Virus record (IMG/VR): IMGVR_UViG_3300032050_000798
Coordinates: 1 to 24,272 of that record
Strand: one strand, 5' to 3'
Origin: a virus
DNA: 24,272 nucleotides
In this document: in pieces, positions 15,789 through 22,589 of the stretch
Layout: the number at the start of each line of letters is the position of its first letter
How positions within the stretch are numbered: the first letter of the stretch is position 1
Translations under genes and position numbers: made by a program
The notes under the pieces: model-generated
Seen by the model: the letters and a program-made list of their open reading frames with translations, nothing else
Told to the model about the DNA's origin: nothing
Databases searched by the model: none

Positions 15789-16606
15789 TGAAACTTACAG
15801 TTGTACTAGGCGCCTCAGGAGAGGCGTCTTTTGACATCTCACTCAACGACAACAACTTTGTCCGTAAATGGCTGAATGAATTTCGTTGGTGCCTGGACAA
15901 TTGTAATATCAACCAACAAGAAGCGTTTTCGGGTTTACTGACTTTAAGTGAAGCTGAGCAAATTTTAAGAAGTGCTTGTGTCACTATTAATAAGTATTTG
16001 AAAAATTTCATTGAAATTCGTACAGATTTTGTCTCTCAACCACAAGAATATTTCAATTACCTGCATTTAAAATTTGAACAGTTAAGTGGAGAGTTTGGTA
16101 AACCCACCAAACTGTTTAGTATTGCAAAGCCAGAGCTCAAAGAAGCTATACGCAATCTGAATTATTTTGTTCATAGAATTGAAAAAAAACAAAAAGTGAT
16201 TCCCAGTCTTTATTTGAGTTTTAATAAAGATCAATATCGACGACTTCCGTTGGAAAAATCAGACTACGAATATTTTGATTTTAAATTTCCACCCGGCACG
16301 TTATGTTTACATTATGTTGAACTTGGAAAAGAATTTTTAGATTTGTACGAAGATAATTTATCCGTCGAATATTCAAATTTTAAAAATTTACACTATTACA
16401 GCGGAGAAGCATCTCTTATGTTAAGTGAAGTTGATTTTTTTAAAGATTTAAAATATGTAGAATGGATTAAATCGAATAAGTTCGATCCTTATGATAAAAC
16501 ATTAGGACATGGTCGTATTCCTTTGGGCTCGGTTGACAACCCGGCCGATGTTTATAGTAAAATTCAAGAACACAAACATATAAAAAATATTTTAATTAAG
16601 GACTAA
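15788..16606 (+). CDS. Unknown protein between gp32 and UvsX, 272 aa
   Basis: The start overlaps the gp32 stop (TAATG at 15786-15790), so it is coupled to gp32. The N-terminus is beta-like (MKLTVVLGASGEASFDISL). Most of the rest is helical with many aromatic residues, including RKWLNEFRWCLDNCN, LSEAEQILRSACVTINKYLKNFIEI and AIRNLNYFVHRIEKK. A PPGTLCLHYVELGKEFLDLYEDN segment and YVEWIKSNKFDPYDKTLGHGRIPLG lie towards the C-terminus. No transmembrane segment or catalytic signature is obvious. Its place in the gp32-uvsX operon suggests a replication or recombination accessory role, but I do not recognise the family. Confidence 0.6.
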   Translation: MKLTVVLGASGEASFDISLNDNNFVRKWLNEFRWCLDNCNINQQEAFSGLLTLSEAEQILRSACVTINKYLKNFIEIRTDFVSQPQEYFNYLHLKFEQLSGEFGKPTKLFSIAKPELKEAIRNLNYFVHRIEKKQKVIPSLYLSFNKDQYRRLPLEKSDYEYFDFKFPPGTLCLHYVELGKEFLDLYEDNLSVEYSNFKNLHYYSGEASLMLSEVDFFKDLKYVEWIKSNKFDPYDKTLGHGRIPLGSVDNPADVYSKIQEHKHIKNILIKD

Positions 16607-16608
16607 TT

Positions 16609-17676
16609 GTGGCAAATAAACCATTTGATTTATCAAAATTTAGAAAAAGCATCACTAAAAGTATCGACGGTATTAGCGTAGGATTCAGAGATCCAGACAC
16701 ATGGATCTCTACTAACAACTATGCACTAAATTATCTTATCAGCGGGGACTTTAATAAAGGAATCCCCATGGGCAAGGTCACTGTATTTGCAGGAGAGTCT
16801 GGAGCAGGTAAAAGTTTTATTTGCTCAGGCAATCTTGTTAAAAATGCCCAACAACAAGGCATTTATGTTATCTTAATTGACACTGAAAATGCACTGGATG
16901 AAGCATGGCTACACGCCCTGGATGTTGATACATCTGAAGATAAGCTATTAAAACTGAACATGGCAATGATTGATGACGTTGCCAAAATGATCAGCGAATT
17001 CGTTAAAGAGTATAAAACACTGCCAGAAGCAGAAAGACCTAAAGTTTTGTTTGTACTAGATTCACTGGGTATGCTTTTAACGCCAACAGACGTTAATCAG
17101 TTCCAAGCAGGCGATATGAAAGGTGACATGGGACGTAAACCCAAAGCCCTAACCGCGTTAGTGCGTAACTGTGTAAACATGTTTGGTGATTTAAACTTGG
17201 GTCTGGTGGCAACAAACCACACCTACGCAAGTCAAGACATGTTTGATCCAGACGATAAAATTAGTGGTGGTCAAGGCTTTATCTATGCAAGCTCTGTTGT
17301 TGTCGCTATGCGTAAACTCAAGCTCAAAGAGGATGAGGATGGTAACAAAATCAGCGAAGTTAAAGGTATTCGTGCTAGCTGCAAGATTATGAAAACTCGT
17401 TATGCCAAGCCATTTGAAAGTGTTCAGGTAAAAATTCCTTACGAAACTGGTATGAACCCTTACAGTGGTTTGGTTGATATGTTTGAAGCTAAAGGTTTAT
17501 TGTCGAAAGAAGGCAATAGTCTTAAATACACTCTAGCAGACGGTACAGTTATTAAGCAATTTCGCAAAGCATGGGAGCGAAACGAAAATAATAGCTTAGA
17601 TAACGTAATGGCGGATTATATTAAGAATCCCCATCAAAAATTGTCTGTTAATGATGAACAGGAAATTGAAGAATGA
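16609..17676 (+). CDS. uvsX: UvsX, RecA-like recombinase
   Basis: The product is 355 aa (T4 UvsX is 391). It catalyses strand exchange on gp32-coated ssDNA in recombination-dependent replication. Walker A is GESGAGKS (62-69), closer to bacterial RecA than to T4. Walker B is VLFVLDS (146-152, D151). The NHTYASQDMFDPDDKISGGQGFIYASSVVVAMRK segment corresponds to the L2/DNA-binding and core strand region of RecA proteins. The C-terminus is acidic (NDEQEIEE). The start is GTG, supported by AAGGA 6 bases or so upstream and by the MANKPFDLSKFRKSI reading. Its stop overlaps the next gene (ATGA). It is co-transcribed with gp32 by context. Confidence 0.95.
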   Translation: MANKPFDLSKFRKSITKSIDGISVGFRDPDTWISTNNYALNYLISGDFNKGIPMGKVTVFAGESGAGKSFICSGNLVKNAQQQGIYVILIDTENALDEAWLHALDVDTSEDKLLKLNMAMIDDVAKMISEFVKEYKTLPEAERPKVLFVLDSLGMLLTPTDVNQFQAGDMKGDMGRKPKALTALVRNCVNMFGDLNLGLVATNHTYASQDMFDPDDKISGGQGFIYASSVVVAMRKLKLKEDEDGNKISEVKGIRASCKIMKTRYAKPFESVQVKIPYETGMNPYSGLVDMFEAKGLLSKEGNSLKYTLADGTVIKQFRKAWERNENNSLDNVMADYIKNPHQKLSVNDEQEIEE

Positions 17677-17897
17677 CAATTGATACAGAGTTATTAGGCG
17701 AAGTTTATTCGACACTTAAACAATATATACCTCAAAAGGACAGGCAAGAAGCCAGTGATAATCTAATGAGCATATTAGTTGATTTATTGGGCGATATAGA
17801 ACTTAAAGAATTTAGTGGGATCGACAGTTATACTAAGCGTAGTTATGATGAATATGCTGGTAATTCATTGGATGACGAAGAGGATGATGAGGAATGA
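17673..17897 (+). CDS. Small acidic protein downstream of uvsX
   Basis: The product is 74 aa. The first 50 residues are helical (ELLGEVYSTLKQYIPQKDRQEASDNLMSILVDLLGD). The tail is strongly acidic (SLDDEEDDEE), the sort of tail seen in proteins that compete for nucleic-acid-binding partners. It overlaps the uvsX stop by ATGA, and the next ATG follows its own stop directly. Function unknown; a regulator or partner of UvsX or gp32 is a context-based guess. Confidence 0.6.
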   Translation: MTIDTELLGEVYSTLKQYIPQKDRQEASDNLMSILVDLLGDIELKEFSGIDSYTKRSYDEYAGNSLDDEEDDEE

Positions 17898-19040
17898 ATG
17901 AATAACTATTGTTCTCAGAAATTTTGGTGGTTGACTGTTGACTTAGAAAAACAAACTACCGCGAGTTGCTGTACTGCAACTGAAGAACAAATTGATAAAA
18001 ACTGGATTAAAGATAACCCAGGAAAACTATTTAATACCCCGTCGCTGATCCGTGATAGGGAATTATTTCTAGAGGACAAAAGAGTACCCAATTGTGATGT
18101 TTGCTGGAAGGCAGAAGATGCTGGCATTACAAGCCGCCGGCTAAGTTTGGAATCAAATTTAAAAACTCACACAGATTTATACTCGACTCCGTCGGTGTTA
18201 CATTTTATTGTAAGTTCCGACTGTAATCTTACTTGTTCTTATTGTTCTAAACAATTTAGTAGCTCTTGGGCACAGGACATCGTAAAAAATGGTAGTTATA
18301 ACGTATCATCAGATGTTAATAGGTATCAGATGACTACCCGAGATCGGGTAATTTTTAAAATGAGTCAGAAAGAATTAGAAAATGCTCCTACCAGATCGTT
18401 ACTATTAAACGAGGTAACATTATTAAATTATGATAAAATTATTATTACGGGCGGAGAACCTTTTTTATATTTAAATCTATTTAATTTAATTAAAAATCTA
18501 AATGCCACTACGACCATAGAAATATGGACAGGGTTAGGTGTTAATTCAAAACGACTATCGTCGGAAATAGAAAAAATTAAATCGATCCCAAATGTTTGTA
18601 TAGTTATTAGTGCAGAAAATATAAATGAGTTATATGAATTTAATAGATTTGGACACACATACCATCAATTTTGTAAAAATTTAGAAATTCTTAAAGAGTC
18701 AAGCATACCATTAAAGTTTAATGCAACTATGAGCAATACTACAATTTTTGGATTAGCTGATTTTATAGAAAATTATCAAGATTATGATATAAGTTTTCAG
18801 TTGTGCTTGCACCCAACGTTTTTATCTCCCAATGTGTTAGACAGTGAAAGTAAACATCGTGTGTTGGAGTCGTTGTCGATTTATAAAGAAAGACTTAAAT
18901 CGTTATTCGAAACTGTGCCTCAAGATTATACAATAGATCAAAAAATAGAACTAACAAATTTTATTAAAGAGTTTGCAAAGAGAAGAAATTTATCATTGGA
19001 TATATTTCCAAAATCTTTTATTAAATGGATTAACGAGTAA
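17898..19040 (+). CDS. Radical SAM protein, twitch/SPASM-like
   Basis: The product is 380 aa. The radical SAM cluster motif C-x3-C-x2-C is at C109, C113, C116 (CNLTCSYC), and GGEP at 185-188 is the SAM-binding motif after the second strand. The N-terminal part holds further cysteines (C24, C25, and C66-x2-C69-W in VPNCDVCWKAED followed by SRR), typical of the twitch-type proteins that carry extra cysteines outside the core. It therefore reductively cleaves SAM to make a radical; the substrate is unknown, and such proteins often modify peptides or sugars. The ATG abuts the previous stop, with GAGG upstream. Its codons are notably AT-rich. Similar proteins are, to my knowledge, found in aquatic phages without assigned substrates. 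Confidence 0.85.
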   Translation: MNNYCSQKFWWLTVDLEKQTTASCCTATEEQIDKNWIKDNPGKLFNTPSLIRDRELFLEDKRVPNCDVCWKAEDAGITSRRLSLESNLKTHTDLYSTPSVLHFIVSSDCNLTCSYCSKQFSSSWAQDIVKNGSYNVSSDVNRYQMTTRDRVIFKMSQKELENAPTRSLLLNEVTLLNYDKIIITGGEPFLYLNLFNLIKNLNATTTIEIWTGLGVNSKRLSSEIEKIKSIPNVCIVISAENINELYEFNRFGHTYHQFCKNLEILKESSIPLKFNATMSNTTIFGLADFIENYQDYDISFQLCLHPTFLSPNVLDSESKHRVLESLSIYKERLKSLFETVPQDYTIDQKIELTNFIKEFAKRRNLSLDIFPKSFIKWINE

Positions 19041-19492
19041 TGTGGTATAATCAAGTTGTTCAGGATCTGGGTAATATACCTGCGTTCATAATTTACTATG
19101 AAAATGAATTAGCAGATGCTAAGTTTGATTGCACTATCAAAGGTCATTTAGAAAAAAATATTGCATCCTTGCCGGGTATAACCGAACTTCGTTTTAATCA
19201 GTTACAAGAGATTGAAGCCATTCTTAATTATTTAAATATTCAGTTGCGTAAGATACGTAAACGGCATTTTCAAAAATATTTAGAAAATTATCCTCGAGCA
19301 CTAACGAGCAGGGATGCTGAAAAGTATGTTGATGGTGAAGATGAAGTAATTGACTTTGAAACAATAATTAACGAAGTTGCCTTAGTCCGTAATAAATGGC
19401 TAGGACTTATGAAAGGCTTGGAAAGTAAAAACTTTATGATAGGCCATGTAAGTAGACTCAGAACTGCGGGCATGGAAGACATTACTTTATAA
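19040..19492 (+). CDS. Possible UvsY-like recombination mediator
   Basis: The product is 150 aa and all-helical, with basic and charged helices (FNQLQEIEAILNYLNIQLRKIRKRHFQKYLENYPRAL). The C-terminal third (SRDAEKYVDGEDEVIDFE..., then a long helix ending in KGLESKNFMIGHVSRLRTAGMED) matches T4 UvsY in layout: UvsY has VLSADKDVLKVD, a long helix, then SRGFAIKHIQDMR near its end. UvsY loads UvsX on gp32-coated ssDNA, and its size (137 aa) is comparable. The likeness is a by-eye comparison, not an alignment score. The gene lies two genes downstream of uvsX. Its ATG overlaps the radical SAM stop (TAATG). The alternative is an unrelated conserved phage protein. Confidence 0.45.
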   Translation: MWYNQVVQDLGNIPAFIIYYENELADAKFDCTIKGHLEKNIASLPGITELRFNQLQEIEAILNYLNIQLRKIRKRHFQKYLENYPRALTSRDAEKYVDGEDEVIDFETIINEVALVRNKWLGLMKGLESKNFMIGHVSRLRTAGMEDITL

Positions 19493-19500
19493 GTAGTTGT

Positions 19501-20262
19501 ATGAAAATTGTACTAGTAACAGGTGGATTCGACCCCATACATTCAGGGCACATTGCCTATTTTAACGCAGCCAAACAGTTAGGAGATATTCTAATTGTTG
19601 GCGTTAACAGCGACAAATGGTTAGAACGCAAAAAAAGCAGGGCATTTATGCCATGGCATGAACGTGCTACAATCATCGATAATCTTAAAATGGTGGATTT
19701 TGTCTACGAATTTTACGATGATGACGGATCTAGTATAGATGCAATTAAGAGAGTTAGGGAAGCATATCCCGATGCAAAAATCATTTTTGCTAATGGGGGC
19801 GATCGTACTAAAGATAATATACCAGAGATGGCTTTCGAAGATGCCAATTTGGAATTTGTTTTTGGTATCGGGGGTGAAGATAAACGTAATTCGTCTAGTT
19901 GGATATTAGAAGAATGGAAGGCACCTAAGACATCTCGCGCATGGGGGTATTACCGGATTCTGCACACTTGCGGCCCAGGAGTAAAACTTAAAGAACTCAC
20001 TGTGGCACCTAAGACTTGTTTAAGTATGCAACGTCACGAAAAACGTGCAGAATTTTGGTTTGTGGCTGAAGGGCAAGCAGCAGTATATACATTGGATTCA
20101 AGCACAGATCATGATTTAAAATGTAGTTTAGTGGCCCATCAAAGTACATTTATTGATACCAATGAATGGCATATGCTATGCAACGAAACAGATCAGCCAT
20201 TAAAGCTTATTGAAATTCAATACGGCGAAAATTGTATTGAAGAAGACATCGAAAGAAAATAA
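19501..20262 (+). CDS. Cytidylyltransferase-type nucleotidyltransferase fused to a cupin
   Basis: The product is 253 aa. The N-terminal domain (1-140) has the nucleotidyltransferase signature GGFDPIHSGH (HxGH at 14-17), the WHERATII segment, and KRNSSSW in place of the usual C-terminal signature. Such domains join a nucleotide to a phosphorylated small molecule (glycerol-phosphate or sugar-phosphate types). The C-terminal domain (about 147-250) is a small cupin of the mannose-6-phosphate isomerase type: RAWGYYRILHTCGPGVKLKELTVAPKTCLSMQRHEKRAEFWFVAEGQA, with H179 and E184 as probable metal ligands. The fusion suggests activated-sugar chemistry, perhaps for surface glycan modification. It follows the previous gene after 8 bases and faces three tiny genes on the other strand. 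Confidence 0.85.
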   Translation: MKIVLVTGGFDPIHSGHIAYFNAAKQLGDILIVGVNSDKWLERKKSRAFMPWHERATIIDNLKMVDFVYEFYDDDGSSIDAIKRVREAYPDAKIIFANGGDRTKDNIPEMAFEDANLEFVFGIGGEDKRNSSSWILEEWKAPKTSRAWGYYRILHTCGPGVKLKELTVAPKTCLSMQRHEKRAEFWFVAEGQAAVYTLDSSTDHDLKCSLVAHQSTFIDTNEWHMLCNETDQPLKLIEIQYGENCIEEDIERK

Positions 20263-20263
20263 A

Positions 20264-20341
20264 TTACCTTTTAGGTAGTCTTCCGTAATTTACCCAATCC
20301 CAATCTTCATCGGTCATTGGGATCCAATTAGTAGTATCCAT
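20264..20341 (-). CDS. Tiny gene, 25 aa
   Basis: It encodes MDTTNWIPMTDEDWDWVNYG followed by RLPKR. GAGG lies 5 bases before the ATG. The start overlaps the end of the 34-aa gene in another frame. The peptide is tryptophan- and acid-rich with a basic end. Evidence is the ribosome site, operon position and non-random composition. Confidence 0.5.
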   Translation of the reverse strand: MDTTNWIPMTDEDWDWVNYGRLPKR

Positions 20342-20432
20342 TGTAGCCTCGCTTGATTGCATTTTTCCTGCTTTCAGCAATCACTTCAGCCCAATCTACT
20401 AAAAAATTCCAGATTTTGATTGTAATTTTCAT
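20328..20432 (-). CDS. Tiny gene, 34 aa
   Basis: It encodes a peptide beginning MKITIKIWNFLVDWAEVIAE and ending with a basic RKNAIKRGYNGYY stretch. The first half is an amphipathic or membrane-surface helix; the second is basic with a Tyr-Tyr end. The ATG overlaps the stop of the upstream 52-aa gene (ATGA), and AGGAGA lies about 9 bases before it. Tiny genes of this type, with an aromatic helix and a basic RK...YY end, are in my recollection common in marine T4-like phages. Function unknown. Confidence 0.5.
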   Translation of the reverse strand: MKITIKIWNFLVDWAEVIAESRKNAIKRGYNGYY

Positions 20433-20587
20433 ATAAAATTTCTCCTAGCAGTTTGATAGTTATAGTGCCTAATCCAAAGTTCTATTTCGGCTGCACTTTT
20501 AGGTTGTTTACTTAAAATATAAGATTCTACGTTGTCTTGGTAAGACGTTTCTTTAAAAAGACTTTTGATCCATTTTAAAAAGTTCAT
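20429..20587 (-). CDS. Small gene, 52 aa, first of a minus-strand mini-operon
   Basis: It encodes a protein beginning MNFLKWIKSLFKET, continuing through QPKSAAEIELWIRHYNYQTA and ending RRNFI. AAAGGA lies 5-6 bases before the ATG, a clear ribosome site. A minus-strand late promoter core (20637-20631) lies about 45 bases upstream. The hydrophobic-basic N-terminus could bind membrane. Three small frames with ribosome sites and overlapping ends in a row argue strongly that this strand is coding. No function recognised. Confidence 0.6.
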   Translation of the reverse strand: MNFLKWIKSLFKETSYQDNVESYILSKQPKSAAEIELWIRHYNYQTARRNFI

Positions 20588-20601
20588 TTTGTTCCTTTAT
20601 C

Positions 20602-20629
20602 AGTGTTTCTACTATTAGTGTTTCTACTA
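20602..20629. repeat. Tandem 13-base repeat, 15-base period
   Basis: AGTGTTTCTACTA occurs at 20602-20614 and again at 20617-20629. It fills the leader between the minus-strand late promoter core and the 52-aa gene. It could be a protein-binding site or a slippage product. Confidence 0.7.
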
Positions 20630-20630
20630 G

Positions 20631-20637
20631 TATTTAT
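20631..20637 (-). promoter_or_regulatory. Late promoter core on the minus strand
   Basis: TATTTAT on plus reads ATAAATA on minus. It lies 44 bases before the 52-aa gene and 39 bases from the divergent plus-strand core at 20676, so the two would drive divergent late transcription. Confidence 0.5.
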
Positions 20638-20675
20638 GTTGCGTTGCAATATCTAAACCGATATTAAAATTTCTA

Positions 20676-20682
20676 ATAAATA
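20676..20682 (+). promoter_or_regulatory. Late promoter core, 7 bases before ATG
   Basis: ATAAATA is followed by CACTACT and the ATG at 20690. No ribosome site lies between them, as at the other close-set late promoters. Confidence 0.55.
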
Positions 20683-20689
20683 CACTACT

Positions 20690-21913
20690 ATGACTAACGA
20701 TATTCGTAAATTTATTAATATAGTGGAAGAAGATCCGGAAAAATTACGTTCTGCAATCTCCAAACGGGTTGAAAAAATACCAGATGAACAAGACTTAACG
20801 GATATTTTAAAATTTACCAACAAGTACGGTATCAAAAAAGATGTAGAAAAATTTACAACATTGCGTAATTATAAAGGCATTGTTAGTAATGTTTTCTTAG
20901 AAGCATTAGCCAATGCAAATTTAACCGATGCTGAAATTAAAAAGTTTTTAAAAAAGCTGAGTACAGACGGAATATTAGACGAACGGAAATTATTAACTCC
21001 ACGTAAATTGCATAGCTATGCAGAATTGATAGACAGTGAATATAGAAAAACTTTTGATGCTATCAAAGTTGATATTTTTGAAAAAATTTCTGGAAAAATA
21101 GGCGAAAAAGGCGATGTGGGTAAAGGCGAATATATGTTAGACATTATTAGCCCGGGAGTAAATCGTCGTGGGGCTCCGGGGGATTTGGATATTGATGGGA
21201 CTAAAATTGAATTAAAAGCCGGCCAAAACGGAAGACTTGGTCCAGCCGGCAGTCAAGCATTGGTGGGACGTTTTTCCAGAGAATATGCACCTATAATAAA
21301 ACAGATTGACCCCGAAGCAGAGATTCCAACGGATAATAGCCAAATTGCAGAAATTTTTAATCCTAAATTAAACATGTCGGCATTTAGTGCTTTTTTTGGC
21401 AATGACAGCAAAAAAGTAAAGCTAGCACTAAAAGCAATGTTGGAAATGCATTACCCTAGTGTAAATGTCAATTCAATGGTTAATAAAATTGTTGGACCAA
21501 ACGGTGTCATTAATGGCACAGAATTAAAAAAACAAATGCTTAACACTAGTTTTGACGTATATAAAGCTGATAAAGATTTTGACGGTATTATAATTATGGA
21601 TAGTGCAGTCACTGGATTTTTATATGTGAATAGTGGCGATGATGTTGCTGCAATATCTGACCAACTTGGTGTGAGCTTTCCAAGTTGGACAGACACACAG
21701 GGTAACTGTATGAAAGTTACATTAAGTGCAGGAGCACTTAAGGCTGCAGGACAAGCAGCAGGCATTCTACCAACAGCCAAATCAAAACAATCGAAAGTCA
21801 GAGATCCGTCATCAGTGGCAGTTGCTACACACGGAGTGACCGGACTTAAACCAACTCGGTCAAAACCGGCTCCCGCCGCACCTACAATATCTGCACCACG
21901 TGCTCGCAGATAA
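20690..21913 (+). CDS. Candidate PD-(D/E)XK nuclease-like protein, 407 aa
   Basis: The N-terminal 130 residues are helical and charged (MTNDIRKFINIVEE, then EQDLTDILKFTNKYGIKKDVEKF). At 144-185 lies GKGEYMLDIISPG...GAPGDLDIDGTKIELKAGQNGRLG. E147, D165 and E174-x-K176 have the order and spacing of a PD-(D/E)XK active site, with GKGE as the first-helix glutamate and DGTKIELK as the strand pair. The following GRLG resembles what I recall in phage nuclease-like proteins with GDI.VDG..VEVKG motifs. The C-terminal half contains DFDGIIIMDSAVTGFLYV and a Pro/Ala/Arg-rich basic tail. It may be a DNA end-processing or defence-related enzyme delivered late. The function is inferred from motif only. The stop is followed immediately by a perfect sigma-70 promoter. 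Confidence 0.55.
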   Translation: MTNDIRKFINIVEEDPEKLRSAISKRVEKIPDEQDLTDILKFTNKYGIKKDVEKFTTLRNYKGIVSNVFLEALANANLTDAEIKKFLKKLSTDGILDERKLLTPRKLHSYAELIDSEYRKTFDAIKVDIFEKISGKIGEKGDVGKGEYMLDIISPGVNRRGAPGDLDIDGTKIELKAGQNGRLGPAGSQALVGRFSREYAPIIKQIDPEAEIPTDNSQIAEIFNPKLNMSAFSAFFGNDSKKVKLALKAMLEMHYPSVNVNSMVNKIVGPNGVINGTELKKQMLNTSFDVYKADKDFDGIIIMDSAVTGFLYVNSGDDVAAISDQLGVSFPSWTDTQGNCMKVTLSAGALKAAGQAAGILPTAKSKQSKVRDPSSVAVATHGVTGLKPTRSKPAPAAPTISAPRARR

Positions 21914-21916
21914 TGT

Positions 21917-21945
21917 TTGACATTAATTCCTGATTAGTATATAAT
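21917..21945 (+). promoter_or_regulatory. Perfect-consensus sigma-70 promoter for the tRNA block
   Basis: TTGACA (21917-21922), 17 bases, TATAAT (21940-21945). The predicted start is at about 21952, just before the first tRNA at 21955. Confidence 0.9.
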
Positions 21946-21954
21946 AACTCTATA

Positions 21955-22032
<78 letters not shown>

Positions 22033-22046
22033 TATACTTTTAATAA

Positions 22047-22259
22047 ATGAAAAACCAGCCTATTTACGTATTGAGAGAAGCTGAAGTTGCGCCCAGTAAT
22101 ATAGTCATGACTACCGGCTCTGATGAAATGCTTAAGATTACCAAAGACGGATTTTATGTTCGTGGGGTAAAGGTACAACAAGACGAGAGAGAAGCAGAAG
22201 CCGTGTATAGTGCTTTTTTGCAGTGGATGAGCTATATGGCGTTGACAAGAAATTATTAA
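22047..22259 (+). CDS. Small conserved phage protein between tRNA genes, 70 aa
   Basis: It reads MKNQPIYVLREAEVAPSNIV, then MLKITKDGFYVRGVKVQQDEREAEAVYSAFLQWM. The LKI..DGFYVRGVKV..D..EAE.VY.AF.QW pattern is one I recall from small proteins of marine phages; function unknown. It starts 14 bases after tRNA-Ile without a clear ribosome site (TTTTAATAA precedes the ATG). The -35 box of the next promoter (22242) is built into its last codons. It would be co-transcribed with the tRNA from the 21917 promoter. Confidence 0.65.
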   Translation: MKNQPIYVLREAEVAPSNIVMTTGSDEMLKITKDGFYVRGVKVQQDEREAEAVYSAFLQWMSYMALTRNY

Positions 22260-22270
22260 ATCAGTATAAT
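22242..22270 (+). promoter_or_regulatory. Perfect-consensus sigma-70 promoter before tRNA-Leu
   Basis: TTGACA (22242-22247), 17 bases, TATAAT (22265-22270). The -35 lies inside the 70-aa gene. The start would be near 22277, directly before tRNA-Leu at 22280. Confidence 0.9.
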
Positions 22271-22279
22271 AGACACATT

Positions 22280-22371
22280 GCCCGGATGGTGAAATTAGGT
22301 AGACACAACAGACTTAAAATCTGTCGCTTTCCGAAAGGGGCGTGCCGGTTCGATTCCGGCTCCGGGCACCA
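22280..22371 (+). tRNA. tRNA-Leu (TAA)
   Basis: The 92-base gene includes encoded CCA. Acceptor GCCCGGA/TCCGGGC, anticodon stem ACAGA/TCTGT with loop CTTAAAA, a long class II variable arm (CGC..., CGAA loop, ...GCG), and T arm CCGGTTCGATTCCGG. It is a normal bacterial-type tRNA-Leu. Confidence 0.97.
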
Positions 22372-22385
22372 ATTTAAAACAAAAG

Positions 22386-22393
22386 TATAAATA
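22386..22393 (+). promoter_or_regulatory. Full T4 late promoter octamer
   Basis: TATAAATA is the complete T4 late consensus. No start codon lies within 10 bases. Transcription would begin near 22399, upstream of the sigma-70 promoter at 22416, so the leader gene region may also be expressed late. It could be chance in AT-rich spacer. Confidence 0.4.
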
Positions 22394-22415
22394 ATTTTAA
22401 CTTTATCAAAAGTAG

Positions 22416-22444
22416 TTGACAGAAAAGACTAAATAAATTACAAT
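22416..22444 (+). promoter_or_regulatory. Sigma-70 promoter of the attenuator region
   Basis: TTGACA (22416-22421), 17 bases, TACAAT (22439-22444). The predicted start is about 22451, only a few bases before the ATG of the leader frame at 22455. Confidence 0.85.
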
Positions 22445-22454
22445 AGAAACTGTT

Positions 22455-22589
22455 ATGAACACATTCGCATCATTATCGCAGATACATTGCAGAGCCAAAC
22501 AGGCAGGCTTTATGCCCACCTATTGGTCTGTGATTAGTACCCTAAGTAATGATCGCACACCAGAGGGATCGGGGGTCCGGGAGACCTAA
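22455..22589 (+). CDS. Possible leader peptide, 44 aa
   Basis: The frame begins MNTFASLSQIHCRAKQAGF, passes through TYWSVISTLSND and ends RTPEGSGVRET. The composition looks protein-like rather than random. The ATG is about 4 bases after the predicted transcription start, so the message would be nearly leaderless. The 3' end of the frame overlaps the antiterminator arm described below, and an intrinsic terminator follows. It may be a leader peptide controlling the 53-aa gene, or a small functional protein in its own right. Confidence 0.45.
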   Translation: MNTFASLSQIHCRAKQAGFMPTYWSVISTLSNDRTPEGSGVRET

